Of a stretch of 16,187 bases of DNA, positions 6,484-14,207 are shown one piece after another. The stretch is taken from positions 1 through 16,187 of the forward strand of contig CAXSCR010000076.1 of the NCBI GenBank assembly GCA_964235605.1. The letters are read 5' to 3'. Position 1 is the stretch's first letter; every line of letters begins with the position of its first letter. The notes under the pieces are model-generated. The model saw only the letters and a list, made by a program, of their open reading frames with translations, was not told the origin of the DNA and did not search any database. Source of the DNA: DATCRE01 sp964235605. GTDB taxonomy: Bacteria > Bacteroidota > Bacteroidia > Cytophagales > Cyclobacteriaceae. Both the position numbers and the translations under genes were made by a program.

Positions 6484-6887
6484 TAGCGTATTGTTACAGT
6501 TGCAGGTATACTACCCGAAATCTTACTCCCCCAATCAATAGTTACCCAGTTCCGAGGATTAAAAGCAGAAGCAGGAACGCCATTAGCAATCATTTGATTT
6601 TTAATAAAAGTCGCCCTATTAAACATAATCGTAGTATAAGTATAAGTTGCGGTTATTCCAGGAAAATATGCAGTTAAAGATCCGTCAACTTTTTTATCCG
6701 TATGTATTGTTATTTGAACACGTGTATGACAATTAGGAATAAACGTTGTTGAAATAGCAGCAATCCTTCCGCGAGCTAAAACAGGATCAGTGGGCCTACT
6801 CGAAATTCGCACATCTCCTCCTTTGACTGCTTCACTTAACGTCCTAAAATTAAATCCTATATCACGTCTAACGGGATGACATGGATC

Positions 6888-7000
6888 TGGATGTTGTACT
6901 GGATCTGGATCTGGTACTGGATCTGGATCTGGATCTTGTACTGGATCTGGATCTGGTACTGGATCTTGATCCGGTGTGGGATCTGGAATATGATCGGGAG
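6888..7000. repeat. GGATCT tandem repeat encoding a Pro-Asp linker
   Basis: On the plus strand this is a run of GGATCT/GGTACT hexamers; on the coding strand it gives repeated DPDPVPDP and DPDPVQ units (about residues 934-972 of the 3' rhs portion). It joins the Rhs core to the C-terminal tip. Such hexamer arrays can change length by slippage without shifting the frame. Confidence 0.88.
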
Positions 7001-9812
7001 TTGGGTCAGTATCTGGGATTACTAGCTCATTCGACGGTGTTGTAGGCCTAGGATATTCCTTAACAGAATTTGAATTATGACTTCCTTTCGCATTTGGACG
7101 CCACACACGATTATCTGCAACAACTCTACCATTATTCCTAATTTTTCTCCCTTCAAAATGCCCTACACCAAAGAACGCTTTTATCCTATCAACCAACGGA
7201 GGTTTTCTTGGTGTTAACCCTGTTGGGTCAATAAAATAGATTGGATTATTATTAAAACAAGCATATGAAGATTGCCAAGGGAATGTAATCGGGTCTACAT
7301 TCCACCGTCTGCCTAACCGTGGATCGTACTGCCAATATTCTGCAGTGTAAGAGTTTCCTGATCCTGAAATCTCGTCATCTTTTTCCATCCCGTTATATCC
7401 ATATCTGTAACCGCCATTAGCTACATTGTTCCCAGGATAGAATCTTCTTGGCATCATCATACCAAACGGGTAGTAATTGTAATAGCCTTTTGTTATTGCG
7501 TAGTTATTAATATGAAGTCCAGTCATTGTTGCCGCCTTCACATCAGTTACTACTACATTTACATTTCCAAGGTGATCCTTAAGCTCATAATTTTTATCAC
7601 CTACAACTCTTGCATAGGTAGCTTCAAACAAATCCAGTTTTGCGTATATTTTATGTACCTGATTCACAAGAACACCAGTCCCAGTTGTAAGTAAGGCAAT
7701 ATTCCAAGCAGGTTGAGTAGTGAATATACCTGTTCCGTTATCTGCATAGGCTTCTATTGTGCTGCTGTTACGCTTAGCTAGATATAATCTGCCGTCTCTG
7801 CCCCTACGCACCTCACCCGATGTACCACTCTGCAACAGGATTACTCCAGAATCACGCGTATTTGCAGTCCATAATGATTCAGTCGTATTTGCAGGAATGA
7901 TAACTGCTACAGTGCGCTGGCTGAACAGGATTTGCTGACTATCCTCTGTAAAGTCTACACTGATAGGAAGTGATCCACCCTTTACCTGTAGAGTGCTTAT
8001 GGGTTGAACTGGTGTCTGTACAAAACCATTGCTACTCTGCAGGGTAAGATCTGCACCTAAACTAAATATTTGAATTTCGGCATTCCGCTGAGCTGTCCAG
8101 CCAATTGATTTAGTGTAGTTAACAGCCAGTAACTTCTTTCCTAAAGGATCAATCTGCAACTCACCTTCACCCTGCTTATCAAAGCTAGCTACTGATGTAA
8201 GTATCTTTGCCTTTTGAACTAGCGAGCCTTCTGTTATGTTGAAGCTTACTATTTCTTTGCTACCCATGGCTCCTGTCGCTCCGGGGTCTACATACCTTGT
8301 AGCATACAATATTGCTTTGTTATTTATATTGTCCTCTAATGCTATTAGTTCCCTGCTATAGGTTGTCTTCCTATCAGCATCGAGCTCCTGGTTTTTAAGG
8401 ATCACATCACCTAGTATCGTTCCATTTAATCCATTGCCTGGCTGGCTCATGTCAATAATATGATAATTGATCCTGCCAGCTATACTCCGGGTAAAGAGCA
8501 CATAGTTATTTGTATTTGGTTGTTTAACTATAATTGATTTTGATTTCGGGTCAGCATAGATGCCGCTACTGCCAGGCATAATATTACCTTGCCTATCATA
8601 TACTAGACATACATTCGCTTTGCCCCAATAGTCATCTACTGTAATACTATAAGCTTTAATTCCACCTTCTGCATCTTCTGCAATAGTCACATTTCCTGAG
8701 GCATTCCCAACAAAGTTTACATTGCTATTAGCAATATATTTTCCTGTATTGTCATAATTTACAAAATAAGCTTGTACCGTATTAACATTCTTTGGTACTG
8801 CGGTGCCTATCTTTAAAGCATCGGTCTTGTTGCTTACTGTCAACCAATTCATGTTACTACCCTCTCGATCTAAACTATTGAGGTCAAAACTAACCTCATC
8901 TATTTGCGAAGCCGTAAACACTTTGCTTGCAACAAGTTGGTTCATATTCATCTGCCCTAAGCGGTCACTAGCATAGATAGGTAGTTCTTTTAACCTAAAA
9001 TCTGCGCGATAATTATTACCGCCTAGTGAGACGTTAGTGCGCTCATAGAGACCTAACAATATTCCTGCAGCATCTCTGACATAAAAAGTCGTCACTACAT
9101 CTTCTGGCTTACGTTGATAAGTGCTAGATATATACGGGTTCTTATTAACCTCTTTAATAATACGGTTACCCCCAGCATCATATGTAAACATAACATGGGG
9201 TTTTGCTATAGTGGACGAATAAGGTTTCACTTCGCTCACCTTACCAAAGACATTCCACTTTATATAAATCTTCTCTTGTTTGTCTTCTATTAGATTCCCT
9301 AACTCATCGTACACATAGTTGCCTGTAGCTTGCCCAGCTTTTATGTCTCCTTCAAACGCTGCATCAATAGCTGTTTCAACCACTTGTTGTAGCTTATTAT
9401 TTTTTAAATCATAAACAAAGGAGAGGTCATCCATCGCATCTGAGGTCACATTTGAGGCTGTATGTCCATTGCGCTTCAATTTTAAGATGTTACCATTAGC
9501 GTCATAACTATAAGCTGTGGCGAAATCATTTGTGGTAATGAAACTATTTGCTCCATACACATTAAGCTTGCTTGACTTTATTCTGTTTAATCTATCATAG
9601 TTGTAGACGCTCCCGGTTAAAGTATTATCCAATGAGAGTCCGTTGTCTTCACCAATCTTACTGATCCAGGTGCTGACGGTACCATTGAATAGGTCTTTAC
9701 CGCCGTTAGATAAGTAGAACGTACTTCCGCTCTTCCAATTAAAGGCCGAGTTTGTACCATTGAATTGGCGCAAGAAGTCACCCTCATAGTATCCAAGACC
9801 CATACCAAACTT

Positions 9813-9820
9813 ATCCTGTG
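9813..9820. repeat. 8-bp target-site duplication, left copy (IS66)
   Basis: ATCCTGTG here equals ATCCTGTG at 12198-12205. Eight base pairs is the normal target duplication of IS66. Removing the element and one copy restores the rhs reading frame. Confidence 0.9.
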
Positions 9821-9913
9821 GTATCCACGCTACGAACCACGTGTATTTTCTTTGATGAGGTGCCCGTACTTTTGTGCTGCCCCTGTGCGGTGCGGGGTTT
9901 AAACAACATACAT

Positions 9914-10207
9914 ATGCAAAGGAGATCTCCTCAAGGCTGGCGTGAACTCATTGAAAAATGGCAAGCCAGTAATTTTACCCAAAAGGAATTTTGTTCTCAA
10001 CAATCCATAGCCTATAGTGGCTTTCATTATTGGTTTAAAAAGTTCAGGGAAGAAAAGTCATTACCAAATTTTATTCCTGTTAAGGTTACTTCCTCTGTTT
10101 CTACGGGTAATCGCGCAGCCTCGATAGAACTTGTTATGCCCGATGGAAGGCGGGTAAACTTCCATGAAGGTGTTGAAGTTGAATTTCTACGGGCTTTACT
10201 TTCTTAA
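9914..10207 (+). CDS. tnpA: IS66 TnpA (OrfA)
   Basis: This 97-residue protein starts at the ATG at 9914 (MQRRSPQGW). The frame is open further upstream to 9818, but that start lies across the element's own left end and is unlikely. Residues 5-50 form a helix-turn-helix-like region (WRELIEKWQASNFTQKEFC then YSGFHYWFKKFREE) typical of IS66 OrfA. The C-terminus has the IELVMPDGRRVNF strand pattern and a LRALL end. It precedes tnpB by 2 bp, implying translational coupling. The exact role of OrfA in transposition is not settled, but it is needed along with OrfB in characterised IS66 elements. Confidence 0.9.
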   Translation: MQRRSPQGWRELIEKWQASNFTQKEFCSQQSIAYSGFHYWFKKFREEKSLPNFIPVKVTSSVSTGNRAASIELVMPDGRRVNFHEGVEVEFLRALLS

Positions 10208-10209
10208 CT

Positions 10210-10587
10210 GTGCTTTCAGTTTCATCTGCTTACCGGTATCATTTATATCGAGGTGATGCCGATATGCGCAAAAGTTTTGACGGCCTAAGCGGTATAGTGC
10301 GCAACGAACTTCAAAAAGATCCACTTCGCGGAGAGGTGTTTATCTTTATCAATAAAAGATGTAATCAGATAAAGTTGCTCTTGTGGGAAGGTGACGGTTT
10401 TGCGCTGTATTATAAACGTCTTGAGAAAGGCACCTACGAACTTCCTTTGCGCAATGAACATACAACATGTGTTGAACTGTGCAGTGATGAACTGATGTTG
10501 ATCTTAAAAGGCATCTCATTGAAAAGTGTTCGAAGAAGAAAACGTTTTTCTATGAACGAAAATAATTTTATAAATACTGCTGTATAA
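10210..10587 (+). CDS. tnpB: IS66 TnpB (OrfB)
   Basis: This 125-residue protein starts with GTG at 10210, immediately after the tnpA stop. It has the IS66 OrfB signature: YRGDADMRKSFDGLSGIV near the start, then DPLRGEVFIFINKRCNQIKLLLWEGDGFALYYKRLEKG, the most conserved block. The length matches the family and the frame is intact. A tail of about 25 residues (RRRKRFSMNENN...) is more variable. OrfB is required for transposition in IS66 elements, though its biochemical role is unknown. Confidence 0.95.
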   Translation: MLSVSSAYRYHLYRGDADMRKSFDGLSGIVRNELQKDPLRGEVFIFINKRCNQIKLLLWEGDGFALYYKRLEKGTYELPLRNEHTTCVELCSDELMLILKGISLKSVRRRKRFSMNENNFINTAV

Positions 10588-10619
10588 TATTTAATTAACC
10601 CAGTGCCTTTTATATTTTT

Positions 10620-12155
10620 GTGCCCGTGATTACAACGGATGCAACATATGATAATCTGTCTCGTGAAGAACTTCTTTCAGTTGTATCAGAATTAAGCATC
10701 ACCACCTTTAAGCTTAAGTATGAGTTAGATCAACTCAAGCGTTTAGTATTCGGTTCAAAGCAAGAGCGGTTTATTCCGTCTGAATCACCGGAGCAACTTG
10801 ATTTAGGATTGAATGTTGAACCCATTGCTCAATCTGAGGTAACTACACAAAACGTTGCCTACACGCGCACTGTACAGGAACCATCTAAAAAATCTTCGCC
10901 TACAGGCAGAACAAAACTTCCTGCTCACCTTCCACGTGAGCGGGTAGTTATAGAACCAGAAGAAGATGTAACAGGATTAAAAAGCATTGGTGAGGATATC
11001 ACCGAAGAGTTAGACTATACCCCTGGAAAATTTTTTGTGCGCCAGTATGCACGTACAAAATATGTAAAGCCTATACTGGAGAATGGCGCAGCAGAAACAA
11101 AGATCATTATTGCATCACTACCTGAACGTCCGATTCACAAATGCATAGCTGGTGCAGCCCTTTTAGCCTACATCATCATTAACAAATACATCGATCACCT
11201 TCCGGTATATCGTCAGGTACAACGTTTTACCAGAGAAGGAATGAAATTACCAGCATCCACAATCACCGGATGGATATCACAAGTATGCGCCTTGCTGGAA
11301 GTTTTATATGCTGTTCACTGCAAATTAGTTTTTGATAGTGATTACATACAAGGAGACGAAACCCCTCTTAAGGTGCTTGATAAAAATAAAAAAGGCACTA
11401 CCCATCAAGGGTATCTTTGGGTATATCGTGCTCCTGTAGAAGATCTTGTAGTATTCGATTATCAACCTGGTCGTAGTGGTGAAGGTCCCCGGAAATGTTT
11501 GAAAGATTTTAAAGGTTATCTTCAATCCGATGGATATGAAGTGTATAATGCCTTTGCCAGTAAAGCTGTCTCACTATTGAGTTGCATGGCGCATGCACGA
11601 AGAAAGTTTGATGAAGCGTTAAGTAATGATAAACAAAGAGCTGAATATGCACTTACAGAAATACAAAAGCTCTATGCTATAGAACGTAAAGCAAAGGAAG
11701 CAAACTATACCCAACAGCAACGTCATACATTGCGTCAGCAGGAGGCTGCTCCAATTTTAAAAGCATTGGAGCAATGGATGATCAATGAATATCCATCGGT
11801 CTTACCAAAAAGTACTATTGGCAGGGCCATGCAATATAGTTTACAACGCTGGGAAAAACTTAGTCTTTATACTACAGATGGAAAGTTAGAGATCGATAAC
11901 AATCTGGTAGAAAATGCAATCCGCCCTGTAGCGTTAGGCAGGAAGAATTATTTATTTGCAGGCTCACACCGGGCGGCACAAAATGCAGCCATGTTATACT
12001 CCTTTCTGGGAACATGCAAGATCAACAATGTCAACCCTTATGAATGGATGACCGATGTGCTCAATCGTATTCCTACACATCCTGTCAATAAACTCGAAGA
12101 ACTTCTTCCTCATAAATGGAAACCCGACACCACACCTCACACACAAAAATCTTAA
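10620..12155 (+). CDS. tnpC: IS66 TnpC transposase (DDE)
   Basis: This 511-residue protein starts with GTG at 10620. The N-terminus has a leucine-zipper-like helix (LSREELLSVVSELSITTFKLKYELDQL) and KRLVFGSKQERF. The DDE catalytic triad is D246 (QGDETPLK), D304 (LQSDGYEVY) and E431 (NNLVENAIRP), and the C-terminus ends with the IS66_C pattern (SFLGTCKINNVNPYEW). The CxxC zinc-finger residues often found around residue 150 in other members are missing: the segment reads YARTKYVKPILENGAAETK. Some Bacteroidota members may lack them, so this need not mean inactivation. The gene ends about 40 bp from the right inverted repeat. Confidence 0.95.
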   Translation: MPVITTDATYDNLSREELLSVVSELSITTFKLKYELDQLKRLVFGSKQERFIPSESPEQLDLGLNVEPIAQSEVTTQNVAYTRTVQEPSKKSSPTGRTKLPAHLPRERVVIEPEEDVTGLKSIGEDITEELDYTPGKFFVRQYARTKYVKPILENGAAETKIIIASLPERPIHKCIAGAALLAYIIINKYIDHLPVYRQVQRFTREGMKLPASTITGWISQVCALLEVLYAVHCKLVFDSDYIQGDETPLKVLDKNKKGTTHQGYLWVYRAPVEDLVVFDYQPGRSGEGPRKCLKDFKGYLQSDGYEVYNAFASKAVSLLSCMAHARRKFDEALSNDKQRAEYALTEIQKLYAIERKAKEANYTQQQRHTLRQQEAAPILKALEQWMINEYPSVLPKSTIGRAMQYSLQRWEKLSLYTTDGKLEIDNNLVENAIRPVALGRKNYLFAGSHRAAQNAAMLYSFLGTCKINNVNPYEWMTDVLNRIPTHPVNKLEELLPHKWKPDTTPHTQKS

Positions 12156-12197
12156 CTTAACCAATACCATTCAACACGTGGTTGATTGTTCGATTAC

Positions 12198-12205
12198 ATC
12201 CTGTG
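12198..12205. repeat. 8-bp target-site duplication, right copy (IS66)
   Basis: ATCCTGTG, the partner of 9813-9820; it forms the CACAGGAT at the end of the rhs fragment (codons for AQD). Confidence 0.9.
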
Positions 12206-12624
12206 CGTATATTTTATCTTCTCCTTCTTCTATGTTCTTTGCCAAGTCAGGGGTATTGATACCCTTCAGCCACCCTTGAATGGTATAGACATAATCCAGT
12301 TTCTGAATGTGATCTTCACCTAATCGTATAGTACGCAGCGGGCCATGGTCATAATATGTATAACTGGCATCTTTATCCCACAAATAACCGTCTCTTGATG
12401 TCTCTGTTGAGGTTAGAAAGTTATCTTCATCATATTGATAGCGTTGAAAAAATTGGTCGCTGCGATTGTTGTTAAATATAACTTTTAAAACCTTATTACT
12501 AATTAGGTCATATTCATAGGCTATTGTATGTTTATTGAACCCGGGAATATCTTGTATCAACCACTCTACGTTGCCATGTGCATCGTAACTGTAGTACGTA
12601 GCTGCAACTTTTCCGTTCCCACTA
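12198..12624 (-). pseudogene. RHS-repeat protein, middle fragment upstream of the IS66 insertion
   Basis: On the minus strand this frame reads GNGKVAATYYSYDAHGNVEWL, then YEYDLISNKV, QRYQYDEDNFLTS, YTYYDHGPLRTIRLG and DYVYTIQGWLKGIN, ending IYAQD at the IS66 target site. These are YD-type RHS repeats and the QGWLKGIN signature that normally lies just before FGMGLGYYEGD. Joining it to the part at 9820 across one copy of the target duplication gives IYAQDKFGMGLGYYEG in frame, so this is the same gene. The 5' side is cut at 12625 by a REP element, and no N-terminal portion is found beyond it. A start at 12560 would need a TTG codon and is not convincing. Confidence 0.88.
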
Positions 12625-12836
12625 CTACCGCAAGCTTTCAGCTTGTGGTTAATATATCGTAAGCCTTCAACTTACTCATAAATTTAAATATCAATTAATC
12701 CATTTTTACCTGCCTAATCTCTCGCACCACAATAAAGATACTCCCAATTCAAATTATCAATGAAGATTGAAATAAGCAAGTTGAAAACTTGACTCATGAT
12801 AAACCACAAGTTATGCTATCGCTAAACTTGCGGTAG
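12625..12836. repeat. RAYT-derived miniature element, variant retaining transposase 3' end
   Basis: The ends are the same CTACCGCAAG and CTTGCGGTAG, and the right half matches the other copies. The interior differs: on the minus strand about 70 bp translate as WEYLYCGARD, a stop, then AGKNGLIDI. This corresponds to WEYIYSSSRDYTGKKGLIDI at the end of the RAYT transposase (1747-2295). The element is therefore a separate internal deletion that kept the C-terminal coding end and lost the N-terminal part. It truncates the rhs fragment next to it. Confidence 0.82.
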
Positions 12837-12896
12837 ATGAGTGGAGTGAATCGTAAAATGGGATTCAAAGCGGTTACCCGATATACTATATTTGAG

Positions 12897-13247
12897 TTAA
12901 AATTTTATATCCCCTGACCATATAAGATTGTCAGCTGTAACCCAAACGTTGTTCTTTCTATCAAGCCAAATTACCATCTTCTTGCCGTTACTTAAATCCC
13001 AAAACAGTTCTCTTAATTCAACTGTATCCAACTGAGGTAAATTAGGATATAGATTATAAAGGTTTGTTTGGTATTCATGTAACTTTACACCTTTATTAAG
13101 TCTAATGATGCTTTCTCTTTGAGGATTACCATATTTGCCCAAAATCACATCCTCTGTGAGTCCGTTAATATTTTTATCAACCATATTCCGATTATTATTA
13201 CAGGATAACATGGCTAATAATAAGAACAAGGATAAAGTAATCTTCAT
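12897..13247 (-). CDS. Small lipoprotein, candidate immunity protein
   Basis: This 116-residue protein has a lipoprotein signal (MKITLSLFLLLAMLSC, lipobox ending at Cys16). The mature part, with TEDVILGKYGNPQRE followed by a strand-rich stretch (KLHEYQTNLYN, MVIWLDRKNNVWV), faintly recalls small BamE/SmpA-like lipoproteins in which a G-x-P turn follows a helix. That resemblance is inference. It lies 19 bp after the stop of an orphan tip remnant (13267-13491) on the same strand, the position of an immunity gene. If so, it would protect from the periplasmic side. The frame is intact although the partner is truncated. Confidence 0.7.
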   Translation of the reverse strand: MKITLSLFLLLAMLSCNNNRNMVDKNINGLTEDVILGKYGNPQRESIIRLNKGVKLHEYQTNLYNLYPNLPQLDTVELRELFWDLSNGKKMVIWLDRKNNVWVTADNLIWSGDIKF

Positions 13248-13266
13248 AGATTAGTGGGCATTCTGT

Positions 13267-13491
13267 TTAGTCTGTACATTCCCAATTTACGCTACTATTA
13301 TCAATTTTAGTTTCATATGTGGGGTTAGCACTATTATTAGCTTCAACTTTACTGTTATAATCAGACTGAAAGTCATAAAAATCAGAAGTAAATATGTTTG
13401 CCATTAATGCATCAATGTTTTTCTGTTCAACCTTACCCTTCATGGCTGGCTCAGCCATAATGTTTCCACTCCAACCAGCCACAACCCCCAT
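13267..13491 (-). pseudogene. Orphan C-terminal remnant, probably of an Rhs-type or other large protein
   Basis: This frame of 74 codons begins at an ATG whose upstream bases belong to the end of the adjacent REP element (GTAGTAATGG). The coding part was therefore cut off from its original 5' portion. It reads GWSGNIMAEPAMKGKVEQKN and ends NSSVNWECTD with no recognised family. Its position, followed closely by a small lipoprotein gene and lying between two rhs modules on the same strand, suggests that it is the last part of a toxin tip. No Rhs core motif remains to prove this. Confidence 0.5.
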
Positions 13492-13493
13492 TA

Positions 13494-13704
13494 CTACCGC
13501 AAGCTTTCAGCTTGTGGGTAAAATATTGTAAGCTTTCAGCTTACTCATATTGATGGTAGCAAACGACATAAGGTAAAGTTGTTCTGATCCCTTTTCTTAT
13601 AATTACAACTCATTGTGGAAATTACCAATGAAGATTGAAATAAGCAAGTTGAAAACTTGACTCATAATAAACCACAAGTTATGCTATCGCTAAACTTGCG
13701 GTAG
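13494..13704. repeat. 211-bp RAYT-derived miniature element, copy 3
   Basis: Identical over 211 bp to 175-385 and 2392-2602. The left end truncates the orphan tip remnant and the right end truncates the MRITLK gene remnant, supplying that frame's last codons (YRKFSDSITCGLL and a stop). The right flank is ATGAGGGG. Confidence 0.9.
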
Positions 13705-13946
13705 ATGAGGGGTTTGGCTTGTGCTTGCTCGTTATTATTCTGCTCTTTGATCTTTTCGAGCCTGTAATTTTCTAAAGCTTGTGTAAGCTCTGCCAATGTT
13801 CCTGCTGTAACACTGGTTCCTACTTCCAGACGATCCGCTATTTTGCGGATAAATTTTTCAAGCTGGGTATCGTTGTATAAATCCAGGTTATGGCGTATGG
13901 GCGGTATTTCGCTTTCGTTTAAACTTACTTTTAGCGTTATCCGCAT
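13662..13946 (-). pseudogene. Remnant of an unrecognised gene (MRITLK family), longer copy
   Basis: This frame of 94 codons begins MRITLKVSLNESEIPPIRHNLDLYNDTQLEKF. It then has IADRLEVGTSVTAGTLAELTQALENYRLEKIKEQ, a predicted helix-rich region with coiled-coil character. From about residue 80 the peptide is translated REP sequence, so the natural C-terminus is lost. The shorter copy at 4014-4135 shares the first 38 or so residues with several changes. Upstream, in another frame, LIYENSILTIEVLAV precedes a stop, so this may be a frameshifted inner segment of a larger protein. I do not recognise the family; a link to DNA processing is only a vague impression. Confidence 0.5.
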
Positions 13947-14118
13947 TCGGTCAAGCCTTCAAGTCTTATACCGCCAATACTTCAATGGTTAATATGCTAT
14001 TCTCGTAAATGAGCTGATCAGGGTTGGGACATTTATCAATGGAGATTGATGATAAGCAAGTTGAAAACTTGACTCATGATAAACCACAAGTTCTGCTATC
14101 GCTAAACTTGCGGTAGAG
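13905..14118. repeat. 214-bp direct repeat, copy 2 (matches 4094-4307)
   Basis: Exact copy of 4094-4307, including the 5' 42 bp of the gene remnant and the right half of a REP element. The flanks differ on both sides: after GGTAGAG this copy has TGAGGGGGTACT, and the other has GGGGGGATATGC. Confidence 0.9.
14030..14116. repeat. Right half of a RAYT-type REP element, second copy
   Basis: Same sequence as 4219-4305, with CAAGTT-gaa-AACTTG and the terminal CTTGCGGTAG. The left half is absent. Confidence 0.75.
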
Positions 14119-14207
14119 TGAGGGGGTACTACTTACCTATTATATGTTATTTGGTTATTTTCTTATTTGGGTATAGGCTTTATAAGGTGGGTAAGTGAAT
14201 TGAATAA

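Larger units (their letters stand above)
6483..9820 (-). pseudogene. RHS-repeat protein, C-terminal portion (split by IS66)
   Basis: An open frame of over 1100 codons runs from the IS66 junction to 6483. It begins KFGMGLGYYEGDFLRQFNG, then RHS/YD repeats (YSYDANGNILKLKRNG, YDELGNLIEDK, FTYDAGGNRIIKEV). A long middle with propeller-like stretches (LLAVNYTKSIGW, GRDGRLYLAKRN) follows, then the Rhs core: DHLGNVNVVVTDVK near residue 743, YYPFGMMMPRR, GYRYGYNGMEKDDE, RLGRRWNVDP near 834 and NNNPIYFIDPTG near 861 (counted from the Met at 9803). After the core come a Pro-Asp repeat linker and a tip of about 130 residues with no recognised family. The 5' portion continues across IS66 at 12198-12624 in the same frame. 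Such proteins are secreted shells that carry C-terminal toxins. This copy is broken by IS66 and again by the REP element at 12625, so it is probably not made in full. Translation of this part alone from the Met at 9803 is possible. Confidence 0.85.
9821..12197 (+). mobile_element. IS66-family insertion sequence, complete (2377 bp)
   Basis: The element has the standard three genes tnpA, tnpB and tnpC in one direction and is flanked by an 8-bp direct repeat. Its ends are imperfect inverted repeats: the left starts GTATCCACG and the right (reversed) GTAATCGAA, and both carry AACCACGTGT at the same distance from the tip. GTA at the outer ends fits the IS66 consensus. All three reading frames are open, so the element may be active. 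It is inserted within rhs in the opposite orientation. Confidence 0.93.

Noticed and set aside
6483..6900. OmpA-like peptidoglycan-binding domain at the end of the first Rhs protein
   Set aside because: HTDKKVDG and NRATFIKNQMIANGVPAS recall OmpA in places, but the spacing and the conserved NxxLSxxRA pattern do not fit, so no domain was called.
6888..7000. GGATCT tandem repeat as a noncoding satellite or CRISPR
   Set aside because: It is in frame within the rhs gene and encodes a Pro-Asp linker with no unique spacers.
9818..9913. Longer tnpA start at 9818
   Set aside because: That ATG lies across the target duplication and the IS66 left end. The added residues (cysteine-rich, FDEVPVLLCCPCAV) do not resemble OrfA; the ATG at 9914 does.
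12171..12197. End of the rhs fragment at 12171
   Set aside because: The last codons (VIEQSTTC) are translated from the IS66 inverted repeat, not from rhs.
13947..14029. Shared upstream sequence of the MRITLK remnants as a promoter or regulatory switch
   Set aside because: It reads as a broken coding stretch (LIYENSILTIEVLAV then stop), and its identity between copies is explained by a recent exchange. No promoter motif stood out.
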